Shown piece after piece: positions 33,102 through 43,400 of a stretch of 64,000 bases of DNA. A program made the translations under genes and the position numbers. Under the pieces are notes generated by a model. The model worked only from the letters and a program-made list of their open reading frames with translations. It did not search any database and had not been told where the DNA came from. Numbering within the stretch: the stretch's first letter is position 1; each line of letters begins with the position of its first letter. Origin of the DNA: Desulfosporosinus youngiae DSM 17734 (GTDB lineage Bacteria; Bacillota; Desulfitobacteriia; Desulfitobacteriales; Desulfitobacteriaceae); the NCBI RefSeq assembly GCF_000244895.1, contig NZ_CM001441.1, positions 3,120,226 through 3,184,225 on the forward strand, written 5' to 3'.

Positions 33102-33731
33102 TCACTTAGTCCTACTTATCCCTAAGGCTTGTTTAGCCAACAGATCAACATAATCATTAAACCGGTCTCCGCTATGACCGGCAACCTTTTGGAATTCGTA
33201 CAGTCCGTGATGCGCCCGCATAAATGCCACATAGGCTTGTGTAAATTTATTTTTTGCCTGCCAATCTCCGGTAACCCAGTGGGAAATTCCAGAATAGTCG
33301 TGGTAGATACGAATACGCACATTAAGAGATTTCGCTTTTTCTACCGCATGGCACACAGCCGCAATTTCACCTGCCACATTCCTCATGCCGGCTGCTTCAA
33401 GGTCTTCCCCGACTCCGTTATTTTCATGAACAATCCGGCCATCTTTCACAAAGGCATATCCATAGGAATATTTGCCTTTTGCATAACTGCCGTCCGTATA
33501 AACATCAAAATCCACATCCCTTGCAGTCTTTGCCCTATCTTCGTTACCGCTGTCCTGGCGAGGGGTCGTGTCCTCACTCCCGTTCAGCCATTCAAGCGCT
33601 TCAGCTTTTGTTTCAAACCCTTTAAATACAGCTCCTTTGTACCCTTTAACAGATGCCTGGCATTCCGCCCAATTATCAAAAATTCCGGTCTTATGTCCCT
33701 TTTTCACTATGTAAAAATTTTTCTTAGCCAA
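33102..33731 (-). CDS. rnhA: Ribonuclease HI with N-terminal viroplasmin (hybrid-binding) domain
   Basis: About 209 residues, started at TTG 33731, which has GGGGGATG 5-8 nt upstream. The new N-terminus MAKKNFYIVKKGHKTGIF is the family-typical opening. Residues 1-50 are the viroplasmin/HBD domain (aromatic WAECQASVKGYKGAVFKGF), which binds RNA-DNA hybrids. The RNase HI domain follows from about residue 70 with catalytic Asp in DVYTDGSYAKG, Glu in GEIAAVCHAVEKA, and later Asp residues in YHDYSG and the C-terminal NDYVDLLA region. It removes RNA from RNA-DNA hybrids at replication and R-loops. It is monocistronic and is followed by the GC-rich segment. Confidence 0.9.
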   Translation of the reverse strand: MAKKNFYIVKKGHKTGIFDNWAECQASVKGYKGAVFKGFETKAEALEWLNGSEDTTPRQDSGNEDRAKTARDVDFDVYTDGSYAKGKYSYGYAFVKDGRIVHENNGVGEDLEAAGMRNVAGEIAAVCHAVEKAKSLNVRIRIYHDYSGISHWVTGDWQAKNKFTQAYVAFMRAHHGLYEFQKVAGHSGDRFNDYVDLLAKQALGISRTK

Positions 33732-33998
33732 GATTTCATCCCCCAATAGAATCTTTCCATACCCCTGTATGCCTGATTAGGAACTATTATTATACACGTT
33801 TGGATAGAAAATGTTAAATACCCATGAACACAAAATACAATCCATTTTTAATGGAATCTTATATCTCAAAATCAAATTGCGAGCATATAATTAAATATAA
33901 TGAATATTCAAAATATTCCCTTAACCGTTTGTTAAGGCTCTTGTCACATTTGATCTTAACCTTATTAGATAAAAAATTCTTGAAGGAGGAGTATCTAA

Positions 33999-34661
33999 AT
34001 GGAAACTTATCGAGTGAAGGTTGGCACCAAAGGAGAAATTGTTTTACCTGTTGAATTGCGGGAACTCTTGGGACTTGTTGAAGAAGATGCTTTGGATTTA
34101 TGCATTGATTCAGAAGGTAAAGTATTTGTACGAACGGCTGAACGATCTGTCCGGCCACTTTGCGATTTCTTTGAAGACTTAATTGTAAATGACCTGCTTG
34201 CTAAGGGCTGCAGCGGGGATTGCCTGAAAAAGAAACTCTTGGAACGCAAATTGAAATTAAGTACCATCCTTGACCGTTTATCTGAAGACAGTTTCAGAGC
34301 ACATAAAAATGGTCAAATAATCAAGTGCTGGGATGCCCAGGCCTTAACATCCTTAGGTATTCAAAAGGTCCCTAAGGGCACATACGATGTAAGAATTACC
34401 GCCCGTGGCATTCATGATCTGGTCGCCCTTCGCAAAGAAGAGCTTAGAGAAATCACAGGAGTATTTGAACGGTTAGAACAAGACCCGTTTGCTTATAAGA
34501 GACTAAGAGGGCCGTATTATGAGACTTATCGTGTTTCTTTCCGCTGTGGAACTAAGGAGTGCCGAGTTGTTTACACCATATTCGAACCTGAAAACTTAAT
34601 TGTTATTATAACGGTTGGCGCGCGTAAAGTCATTTATGAGCGGCTCAATGGCATAGCCTAA
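33999..34661 (+). CDS. AbrB-domain protein fused to a RelE/ParE-like toxin fold
   Basis: A 220-residue single polypeptide. Residues about 1-48 are a SpoVT/AbrB swapped-hairpin domain (YRVKVGTKGEIVLPVELRELL), the DNA-binding module of antitoxins such as MazE. Residues about 50-120 are a Cys-containing helical linker. Residues about 125-215 resemble the RelE/ParE toxin fold: YDVRITARGIHDLVAL, then ITGVFERLEQDPFAYKRL, then YRVSFRCG, CRVVYTIFE and IIITVGARKVIYERL. In ordinary type II systems these are separate genes. ATG start behind AAGGAGGAG. It is alone, divergent from rnhA. Toxic activity is not established; it may be a self-inhibited regulator. Confidence 0.8.
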   Translation: METYRVKVGTKGEIVLPVELRELLGLVEEDALDLCIDSEGKVFVRTAERSVRPLCDFFEDLIVNDLLAKGCSGDCLKKKLLERKLKLSTILDRLSEDSFRAHKNGQIIKCWDAQALTSLGIQKVPKGTYDVRITARGIHDLVALRKEELREITGVFERLEQDPFAYKRLRGPYYETYRVSFRCGTKECRVVYTIFEPENLIVIITVGARKVIYERLNGIA

Positions 34662-34726
34662 AGACTTGAATTGTTTACTGACGAAAACAAGAAAATTAAT
34701 TAACGTTTTGAGATAGTATAAGAGTA

Positions 34727-34755
34727 AGGAAGCCCGAAAAATCGGCCTTCCTTTT
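34727..34755. terminator. Bidirectional terminator
   Basis: AAGGAAG and CCGA with complements around an A-rich loop, T-run to the right. It lies between the AbrB-RelE-like gene and the convergent chemoreceptor gene. Confidence 0.75.
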
Positions 34756-34822
34756 CCATTTCACATAAAACAATTTCATAAAACAACTTAGTTAGACCCG
34801 GCTCAGAATCAAGTTCGCGGTT

Positions 34823-36358
34823 TTAACAGTCGGCACATTCACTGCCACAATTAAGATGACTTTGATTGCTTCCGAACAATCGAATCCCTTTGCCAGTCAT
34901 ATCTTCAACTGCCATGGCTACTTTGTCTAACTGGCCAAAAATGCTCTTAGATAGTTTTTCTGCTCCGCTATAATGTTGTTGAGCCGTTTCTTGCCGACCC
35001 GCTTTAACTGCTTCTATACCCAGCTGCCCAATTTTATGAAACTCACTGTGAATAGTTTCGATTTTTCCCCACTCATCGGCGATTACGCCGTCAGAGATTT
35101 GAACTGCATGATAAAAATGCCCGAAGGCACACTTAGACGCATCAGTCTGCAGCGGATATACCTTCATTTCCTCGACCATTCGTTTAAAGTTTTCCAACCA
35201 ATTGGCATGGGCTTTTTTCGCATTACTTATTGTCGCTAAAAATTCCTGATTGTCCAACGAATTGCTGCTGCCCTGCAGGGCCCGCATTTGTTCCTTAACA
35301 ATAGTGGAAATATCATCATCAATTTTTGCAATCTCCTTGGCATAGTCGGCACTGGCCAAAGCATCTTTGTGAATTATTTGGGTCATTAACGTCAGCTCTT
35401 CCGCATCACGGCTGGACACATCCATTGCTTGATTTATCTCGTTTGTGGCAATTTTTATTCCCTCCATGGATTGATTAATGAGCTGAACATCACTAATGGT
35501 CGTATTCAGCATATCGACGTTTTTTTCCATTGTATCTGTGATCGTATCGATCTTCAGGCTCATTTCCTCAGTTAAGGACATAGTGTTATCCATGCTTTGT
35601 TTTCCTTCTTTGGCAGCTGTTTGAATGTTCCCGACAAACGACTTCATACTTTCAAGGCTTTTCTTAGTATCATCTGCCAATTTCCTTATTTCTTCGGCCA
35701 CAACAGAAAAGCCCCGTCCATTTTCGCCAGCCCTTGCCGCTTCTATGGAAGCGTTTAGTGCCAAGAGATTTGTCTGCTCTGCTATCTCTCCAACGCCCTG
35801 AACGATTGTATTGACTCTGTTCGCCATTTCCACTAACTGAGCTATTTTTTCTCCCATAATATTAGCATCAAGCATAACTCGATCCTTTAATTCATTAACC
35901 TCTCTTAATTGATTTAAACTTACGTGATTGTTTTGAACGAGGTCTTCTGAAGCACCCGCTAATTGGGACAATGTGGTAGAGGTTCTTTCTACGGTAGAAT
36001 TTACTTCGTTCATTCCGGCGTTGGTTTGTTCAACAACGGCTAGATTTGATTCGCTCAGCAAGGCCATTTTTTTAGCGAAATCAATCAATTGATGAGCAAT
36101 ATGGGTCATATTGACATCAAAACTGCTTAAGGTTGCCGCAATATTTAATAATTTTCTTGTTGACAAACCCATTTGTCGTTCATTATCAAACAGTTTTTTA
36201 AAGAAATGGACCATCTTCTTGTGAATTGGGTAGTCTACCTTGGGTTCGACAGCTTCTATCCCCTGTAACCTCTCTTCGACATAGTCAAAAATAAAGGTTG
36301 TTTCTTCGCATGGTGCTTTTTTAGAAAAGATGTTTAATACGTTTCCTATGCTTTTCAT
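34823..36358 (-). CDS. Soluble methyl-accepting chemotaxis protein with CZB domain
   Basis: A 511-residue chemoreceptor with no membrane segment or signal peptide, so it is cytoplasmic. The signalling hairpin tip reads [18 protein letters not shown] (about residues 190-207). A CZB zinc-binding domain follows at about 385-490, with [16 protein letters not shown] and HSEFHKIG giving the expected His-Cys-His-His zinc site. CZB receptors sense oxidants or zinc through the cysteine. The C-terminus ends in a Cys-rich tail (CGSECADC), which is unusual and could add redox sensitivity. ATG start behind GAGAGGGAG. No chemotaxis gene cluster is nearby. Confidence 0.92.
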   Translation of the reverse strand: MKSIGNVLNIFSKKAPCEETTFIFDYVEERLQGIEAVEPKVDYPIHKKMVHFFKKLFDNERQMGLSTRKLLNIAATLSSFDVNMTHIAHQLIDFAKKMALLSESNLAVVEQTNAGMNEVNSTVERTSTTLSQLAGASEDLVQNNHVSLNQLREVNELKDRVMLDANIMGEKIAQLVEMANRVNTIVQGVGEIAEQTNLLALNASIEAARAGENGRGFSVVAEEIRKLADDTKKSLESMKSFVGNIQTAAKEGKQSMDNTMSLTEEMSLKIDTITDTMEKNVDMLNTTISDVQLINQSMEGIKIATNEINQAMDVSSRDAEELTLMTQIIHKDALASADYAKEIAKIDDDISTIVKEQMRALQGSSNSLDNQEFLATISNAKKAHANWLENFKRMVEEMKVYPLQTDASKCAFGHFYHAVQISDGVIADEWGKIETIHSEFHKIGQLGIEAVKAGRQETAQQHYSGAEKLSKSIFGQLDKVAMAVEDMTGKGIRLFGSNQSHLNCGSECADC

Positions 36359-36553
36359 AGTACTATCTCCCTCTCTTTTTCTTGCAATTCTGCTTTTCCT
36401 GCGTACTAAAATTAACTTACGGCATAGGGTTCAGTCGCCATATTTCCATTACTTTCTACTTATTCAACGTATTTTTTAAAATTCCTTTGGTAATGGAAGT
36501 CATATTGAAGATTTTCTCTTTTAGTAGGTATTTAATTTGAGCTTGATCAGCAT

Positions 36554-36603
36554 TAAAAAAAATGATTGCCTTTGTTTAGCCAAACAAAGGCAATCATTTT
36601 TTT
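36554..36603. terminator. Bidirectional terminator
   Basis: AAAAATGATTGCCTTTGTTT and complement with a 5-nt loop, flanked by A- and T-runs. It closes the methyltransferase unit and lies upstream of the chemoreceptor gene. Confidence 0.85.
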
Positions 36604-36637
36604 AATAATGTGTATATTAGGTCCTTAGCTTACTTGG

Positions 36638-37351
36638 TTATACACTTGCAGCTACAATTGTGGCCGGTGAGCTCTCTGTCCACGGGGCTTTATCATAACT
36701 TCCCCACCAACCGGATATCTTCCAGCCGGTCTCCTGCATAGCTTTTTTTAAGAGGTCACTTGTAATAGGGAACAAAATGTTAACTCCGGATACTACCTGT
36801 TTAGTCTCTGGAAACTCGATCTTCATCGAGAAATCAAGTTTTCCATCCTCTCTATAAGTATAGTACCGGTAAAAGGTGAGCTGAGCAGTCTTGATAACAG
36901 GCAATTCCTGGACATGATCAGCTAATATCCTATCATAGTTCACGGTTTGTAATAATAAGCGGGTTCCTTTTTCCCTAAACTGAGCTAAAACCTGATTTAA
37001 CTCTGCTTCTCCGGACACATGAGCTAAGGTATTGCCTAAACACAGGACTCCATCAAATTCTCCCTGTATCTCTCTGAGGTCCCGCATATCAGCTTTGGCA
37101 AAGGTCGCACCGCTTCCTCTCTCCCGTGCTTTTTCTTTGGATATTTCGACCATTTCCTCACTTAGATCCACCCCCAACACCCTTACATCCTTCCGGCTTA
37201 TTTCCAAGGCAAATGTGCCCGTGCCACAGCCGATATCCAGTACGGATGTCAGAGCTTCCTGCTTTAAATAATCATGCAGGAAAAGTTTCTGGGGTTCTTT
37301 TAACGGAAATAGTTCATCATAGTATTCAGATAAGGCGCGGTAGAAATCCAT
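36638..37351 (-). CDS. Class I SAM-dependent methyltransferase
   Basis: A 237-residue Rossmann-fold methyltransferase. Motif I is VLDIGCGTGTFALEIS (about residues 37-52), and the acidic residue binding the SAM ribose is in VLGVDLSEEM (about 57-66). Later GVLCLGNTLAHV is motif IV. The substrate is unknown. It starts 68 nt after the stop of the cyclic glucan synthase gene on the same strand, so it may be co-transcribed, but a functional link is not shown. ATG start behind GAGGAGGG. Confidence 0.85.
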   Translation of the reverse strand: MDFYRALSEYYDELFPLKEPQKLFLHDYLKQEALTSVLDIGCGTGTFALEISRKDVRVLGVDLSEEMVEISKEKARERGSGATFAKADMRDLREIQGEFDGVLCLGNTLAHVSGEAELNQVLAQFREKGTRLLLQTVNYDRILADHVQELPVIKTAQLTFYRYYTYREDGKLDFSMKIEFPETKQVVSGVNILFPITSDLLKKAMQETGWKISGWWGSYDKAPWTESSPATIVAASV

Positions 37352-37419
37352 CCTGTTTCCCTCCTCTCTCTATCCAAGGTGAATTCTCTTTAAACCCGAC
37401 CCGCATAGCCGTTTTCAGG

Positions 37420-40400
37420 TTAGATCGTTAAACGAACCGTATGTGTCCGACCATCATCCTTCAAGTCAATGACAGGCTCAAGTAATTCTTCCTGATCCAA
37501 GGTAAGTTTTACGAACCCGGTCATCCTGGCGGCAGGATTTTCTACGTACAGTTCATAGGTTGTCGTTTTGTACCGGTAAACTAAGCTGAAGCCCGGCCAG
37601 CGGCTGGGGATACACGGTTTTAAGACTAATTTATCTCCCAGACGTTTAAATCCTAAAATCCCCTCCAGTCCCGCTTGATACATCCACCCCGCTGCTCCAG
37701 TATACCATGTCCATCCTCCTCTTCCTACATGTGAAGGAGTGGCATAAACATCGGCTGCCATAACATAGGGTTCCACTTTATAACGATGAACCTCATGTTC
37801 GGTACGAGCATGGTGAATAGGATTTAACATCTGAAAGAGTTCCGCCGCCTTATCTCCCTCGCCTAATGTAGTATAAGCTAAAATTGACCAAATCGCTCCA
37901 TGGGTATACTGCCCGCCATTTTCCCGAACACCCGGAACATACCCTTTTATATAACCGGGATCGGGTAATAATTTGTCAAAGGGCGGAGTCAGCAAAAGAA
38001 GAAGGCCGTCTTCCTTGCGCCATAAATAGTGTTCTAAGGCCAGCATGGCATCCTTAGCCCGAGTGGGTCGCGCCGCCCCGGAAATAACCGACCAGGACTG
38101 TGCCAAAGCGTCAATTTGACATTCCGAATTTTGGGAAGACCCTAAGGGTGTTCCATCATCAAAATAGGCACGCCGATACCACCCTCCATCCCAACCATGG
38201 GCCTCAATATTGGTCTGAAGTTCTTCCGCCAGCTTTCGATACCGGACTCCCCGCTCAAGATCCTGACGCGCATCACATAATTCGGCAAAGTGGATTAAGG
38301 TCAGGTATAAAAACCAACCCAACCAGACACTTTCCCCTTTCCCCTGATGTCCAATCCGGCTAAAGCCGTCATTCCAGTCTCCTGAACCGATCAGAGGTAA
38401 GCCATGTTCCCCAAATCTCAGTCCTCTTTCGATAGCCCGCAGGCAATGTTCGTAAACAGTCCCTTGTTCAGTCGAAATCCTTGGAATTGAGTAGCGTTCA
38501 TCTTCACCTTCTTTTAATGGTTCATCCTCCAGGAACTCAGTCACTTCATCCAAAACACCTATATCCCCCGTACGCTCAATATAATGAGCTGTAACAAAGG
38601 GCAGCCATAACAAGTCATCTGAGAATCTGGTTCGAATCCCTTTGCCTTTTTCTGCGTGCCACCAATGCTGCACATCCCCTTCGATAAACTGATGTCTGCA
38701 ATGGATAAGAATTTGCCGGCGTGTAACCGGGGGATCAGTATAAACAAGGGACATCACATCCTGAAGTTGATCCCTGAAGCCATAGGCACCCCCGGATTGA
38801 TAAAAAGCAGAACGTGCCCATAACCGGCAGACAATCGTTTGATACATCAGCCAGCGATTTATTAGTAAATTCATGGAGATATCCGGGGTTTGAACCTGAA
38901 TGCTTCCCAACAGCTTATCCCAATGCTCCAGGACTTGATTAAATGCCTCATGGATCTTTTCCGGTTGTTCATAGGCGGAAATGAGCTGCCCGGCCTCCTG
39001 GCGATTGGCGGTTTCCCCTAATAGGAACGTAATCTGCTTGCTCTCCCCCGGGGGTATGAAAACCTCCAACTCCAGAGCAGAACATGGATCAAGTCCGGCT
39101 CCTACAGATTCGGACAACGAATCAAGCTTTAATCCCGCGGGATCTGCCAAGCTTCCATTGCGTCCGATAAATTCGGAACGATCTCCGGTATAACCGGTCA
39201 CGTCCGCTCCCAAGACAGTTAAAAACCCAATCCTGCCCTGGTGCTCTTCTTGATAGGTGTTTTGAACATAGAACGTACTGCCTGCTTGATCATACTCAGT
39301 GACTAAATAAGGTGCGGTTTGATCGCGTACAACCCCCATCACCCACTCAACATAGTAAACTACACTTAGGTTTAAGGAACGATCTGAGGTATTGGTCAGG
39401 GTTAACTCAACCATCTTGACAGGGTCAGCCATTGGGACAAAAAGGCGGAGATGTTGTTTCAATCCTCGGCTGCAATGCTCAAAAATCGAGTACCCCTGAC
39501 CATGCCGGATTTTGTATAACCCTTTTTCACGTTTTGGATTAGCCGTAACCGACCAAAACTCACCTGTTTCCTGATCACGCAAGTAAAGTGCTTCCCCCAC
39601 CGGATCGAGAATCGGATCATTTGACCAAGGTGTAAGTTTATACTCCCTGCTGTTCTGAGACCAGGTATACCCGGCCCCAACTTCAGATACTTGAAAACCG
39701 AAGTTTGAATTGGCGATAACGTTAATCCAAGGCAAGGGAGTGTTCATACCTTCCTGCAGCTCGATGATATACTCTTTCCCGTCTTCGCTGAACCCACCAT
39801 AGCCGTTGGAAAAATGCAGCCGGCTTCCGGAGCTTTCTCCTGCTGCTTCCTGAAACTCACTTCGGCTGTCGGTGTTATTTGGGAGGGGTTGGTTTTCTTC
39901 CTTGAAATGCACAGGCTCCCTCAGGCTATGCTTAGCCTTTTTGCGGACTTGAATAGTACAGGACCCTCCTTCTCCGGTAAAGGTTATACGGGCAACCGTA
40001 CAGAGAAGATTAAGGACATCTGCCTGAACATGACCTTTTTGCAGCAGAAAGACACCGCTGGGCTGATTTAATAAATCCCGGGCATGCCCCATGGAGATGA
40101 AATCGCGCAGGTTATCCTGGAAAGCCTGAACATATCCGCTGTCATCTTCATTGAGAATCACAAGGTCGGCAAACAATCCTTTCAGTCTCCAATACTCATG
40201 GATTGTCAAAAGTCTGCGCACCAAATCTAAATGCTCTGTATTCGCGACCCGAACCAAAACAATCGGCAGATCTCCGGAAATGGCATAAGCCCATAAGGCT
40301 GACTGGCCTTTACGATTTTGTTTAATGCATTCCGCCGCATCTCTTCGGCAGGGACTAAGATAAAGCAAATGACCGCCCAGGCTTAATGCTTCATTAGCCT

Positions 40401-43400
40401 GTGCTGCTGTTAAGTTTAAATGACGGAGCTCCATTTTGCTATGTGTCCATGCCAACTCAAAAGCCCGCTTAACGGAAAGAGGATCTTGATATTTATCCGC
40501 AATACGGATTGCCTCTTCACGACTCTCCGCGTATCCAATGGAAAAGGATACCCTGGCTGTTTCTCCCGGACGAATCCTAACCCGCCGGCGCAGGCTCATA
40601 ATAGGGTCCAACACAGCTCCTGCCGTATTCGACAAAGGGTGGTTGGCGTCTAAGGCTTGAGGCTTAGCAAGACTTCTGCCCCGTCCGATAAAGCGCGAGC
40701 GGTCTGTCTCATATTGGAGAGAACCAACCTTTTCTCCCTCTATGCAAACTGTGTGCATAAGCCATAGTCTTGCCTGGTGTTCACTCCGGGGTCTGCGGGA
40801 CGCTAAAAGAGCCTCATGGGCAAATTCAGTTTGAATAAAGAGATTGCTGAAGGCGGGGTGAGCCAGATCTTCGCTTTGCCTGGCTAAAACCACTTCGAAA
40901 TAGCTTGTGACTTCGATAGTTCGATCATGCTTACTATGATTTGTTAAGGAAATACGGCGCATCTCTGCTTGGTCTTCCGGAGAAACCACAATTTCGGTAT
41001 GAGTGGTTATGTTGCCATCCTTGCGGCAGAACTCAACCTGGTCCGGGGCATAGGTTACCTTATAATCCTCGCCGGAATCCCGACAAGGCTGATAAGCTGC
41101 CGACCATACGTCCCCTGAATTTAAGTTTTGGATATAGAAGTATACTCCCCAAGCATCCTGAGTAACGTCTTCTCTCCAACGCGAGAGACTAATCGTCTTA
41201 AACCGGCTGAAGCCGGCTCCCGAGTTGGTCAGCATGACAGAATACTGACCGTTGGAAATACAGTGCGCCACCGGGATAGGGCTATTTACTGTGTTTAAAA
41301 GTGTAAACTGATTTTTCTCCAGTTCAAGATCTTTGCTTCGCTGTTTTGTAACCTGATATTCGTCTTCAGGCTGAGGAATTATCTGGGTAGCCTCCGGCAG
41401 ACGTTCCTGGAGCAAGAGCTCAGTGGCCTGAATCAGCGCTTCACTATGCAAACGCTGCTGCATCACATTTTTAAACACGACATTATCGATGGCTAGTAAA
41501 CTCATCCCCTGGTGATGAGCCATAAAACTCTGGACCAGCTTAAATGGCCGCCCAACTTGAACACGTTCGCTCGTAAAATCGACCGCCTCAAATAAGCCAT
41601 AGCGTCCCCCAAAGCCTTTTTCTTCCATTGCGGAAATATTAGACACGGCTTCACGCGGAGAAACCATGAGAGCTAAGAAGCTGGCATAGGGCGCAATGAC
41701 CAGGTCCTGAATGAGTCCCCGCTTCAAACCCAAGCCCGGCACTCCAAAGGCTTTATACTGATAATTGAGCTGCGGATCAAAGGCATGAAATCCTGACTCA
41801 GAAATACCCCAAGGCACATTTTTCTCCAGGCCATACTTTCTCTGGACTTCAACCACTGAGTGATAGGTTTCATCGAGAAGGGTCGCTTCATAGTTTTTCA
41901 TGACCAGAAGGGGCATTAGGAATTCAAACATTGTTCCGCTCCAGGAAACTAAACTTCGTTTTCCTTTGGTCATGGTCAGCGAACGTCCAAGCTTAAACCA
42001 ATGGCTGGGCGGCACATCTCCCTTGGCAATGGCAAAAAAGCTGGCCTGGCGTGCTTCAGAGGCCAATAAATCATAAAAAGACTTATCGAGTTTGCTTTCG
42101 GAAACATTATAACCAATGGAGAAGAGCTGACGTGATTCGTCATAGAGGGGCAGAAAATCTGTCTTTAAAGCGATCTCCTCCAGCCGCAGCTGCAGCTTTT
42201 CAGACCTGTGAATATAATCCTGAATCTTGCTGAGCGCAGGTTTTAGGATCTTATTGATCTCCGCGGGAAAAGGATCGTTTTTAAGTATCTCTCCATATAA
42301 GCCGGCAAGTTCACGGAGACCAAGGTTCAAAACCTGCTCATTGAGGATCCCCTGGGTCTCCGGATTTTCCTGATCCGTAATCCAGGGGAAGAGCTCTTGC
42401 AATTCTGCATGAATGTTTCGAATCATCCTATCCAGGTTGCCTGCCCAGTATCTGCCCTCCCGGCGTAATTCATGGTCCAGAATGCGGGCCGGCCATAAGG
42501 AGTGGAGATCCATCCAGGTTTTGAGGCTCCATGCTTCATCCGAACTTAAAATCCGATCCAGCTCCTGCCCGAATGGCTTAAGCACTGCCAAGGTATCCTC
42601 GCCCACGTCTTCTGCCAGGAGAGTATAAGTATCTTTCAGCCCGCCGGCATACTGCAGGTCAAAGACAGGCTTGTCTAATAACTCAGCTAACCCGGATTTT
42701 AAGGTCATCAGATACATCACATAGTTCCCGCTGTCAACGGTTGAGATATACCTGGGCTCTAAGGGGGCAAGAGTTTGAGTATCGTACCAATTGTAAAGAT
42801 GTCCTTGCCAATGATCTAATCCCTCCAGGGTTTTAAGGGTTTGCTCTATATTTCCGTATACTCCGGCTAAAGGAATGTACCCGAAATCCCTTGCCGCCAG
42901 ATTCGTTAACAAGGCAAGTCCGATATTGGTTGGTGATGTCCGGTGTGCTACCCCATTAGGCGGATCAATTTGCACATTATCCGGCGGCAGCCAGTGATCC
43001 TCAGCGCAGAGATAGTCTTCAAAAAATGCCCATATCTTTCTGCTATAGCGACGTAAAGAGATCAGTTCCGAAGATGAAAGTTCTATTCTTTTATGCTGAA
43101 TTGGTAAACTTACCTTGTAAGCAACCCATAGGGACACAAGCCAGACAATTCCCACCGGAACAAACCGTCCCAACCTTCCGGGGAAAGCAACGGAAAGGGT
43201 CAATACCGCGAGAAAAACAAATAAAACGACCGGCCACATTGTCTTGAACATAGTTTTCAGGCTGGCATCTAAACGTTTTTCCGCATCTAAGGCCGTTTCC
43301 CATTCCAATAAGTTTCGATGTGAAACAAACTGCCGGTACAGGCTTCTTATGATCGCATCGAGCATTATCCAGGCTTGAAAGGGAATAAACAAAAATTGAA

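Noticed and set aside
33129-33749. A 206-codon plus-strand frame antisense to rnhA
   Set aside because: rnhA on the minus strand has both domains and catalytic residues; the opposite frame has a Phe/Ile/Pro-rich text with no family match and no start signal.
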